A stretch of 13,762 nucleotides of DNA, from assembly GCA_900545735.1 (NCBI GenBank), contig URAC01000021.1, forward strand, positions 1-13,762. Reading direction: 5' to 3'. This DNA comes from an uncultured Bacillota bacterium. Lineage in GTDB: Bacteria > Bacillota > Clostridia > Christensenellales > UBA1242. This document shows positions 13,757 to 13,762 of this stretch, piece after piece. How positions within the stretch are numbered: position 1 is the first letter of the stretch; every line of letters starts with the position of its first letter. The notes below the pieces were generated by a model. It was not told where the DNA came from, made no database searches, and saw nothing but the letters and a program-made list of their open reading frames with translations. The position numbers were made by a program, and so were the translations under genes.

Positions 13757-13762
13757 TAAATA

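Overview
The window is AT-rich bacterial DNA that looks like an uncultured low-GC Bacillota (Clostridia-type) genome. The reasons are AGGAGG/GAGG ribosome sites, several TTG starts, the dnaG-rpoD gene pair, a compact SigA-type sigma factor, sigma-A promoters with extended -10 boxes, and TAA as the stop of all eleven genes. TGG encodes tryptophan and nothing suggests a variant genetic code. The right end carries dnaN, so the window probably lies near the replication origin, with dnaA expected just beyond the edge.

Layout. Positions 1-264 are gene-free, much richer in G+C than the rest, and repetitive: two perfect 55-bp direct repeats, several short palindromes, and a piece resembling the 3' end of a tRNA followed by its own terminator. 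Next is tRNA-Ser(GGA) with a clear promoter and terminator, then a monocistronic phosphoketolase (xfp) running right. At 3066-5411 a TasA/camelysin-like exported protein (-) and a cardiolipin synthase (+) diverge from back-to-back promoters. From 5440 to 11623 everything runs left: an unknown 252-aa protein, a zinc-ribbon/TM2 membrane protein with mnmA directly after it, dnaG with rpoD directly after it, and a coiled-coil zinc-ribbon protein with its own promoter. At 11723-12589 a DNA-binding-like protein with two helical repeats and a coiled coil runs right, convergent with dnaN (12614-13717, -).

Function. Most genes are core information processing: primase, primary sigma factor, sliding clamp, tRNA thiolation and tRNA-Ser. 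Phosphoketolase points to a fermentative carbon route yielding acetyl phosphate, and cardiolipin synthase makes membrane lipid. The TasA-like protein, the TM2 protein, the 252-aa protein and the two-repeat DNA-binding-like protein are poorly characterised.

I see no convincing new multi-gene system. The most unusual parts are the repeat mosaic containing tRNA-like pieces at the left edge, the very short or absent 5' leaders implied by several promoters, and the uncharacterised divergent pair beside dnaN.
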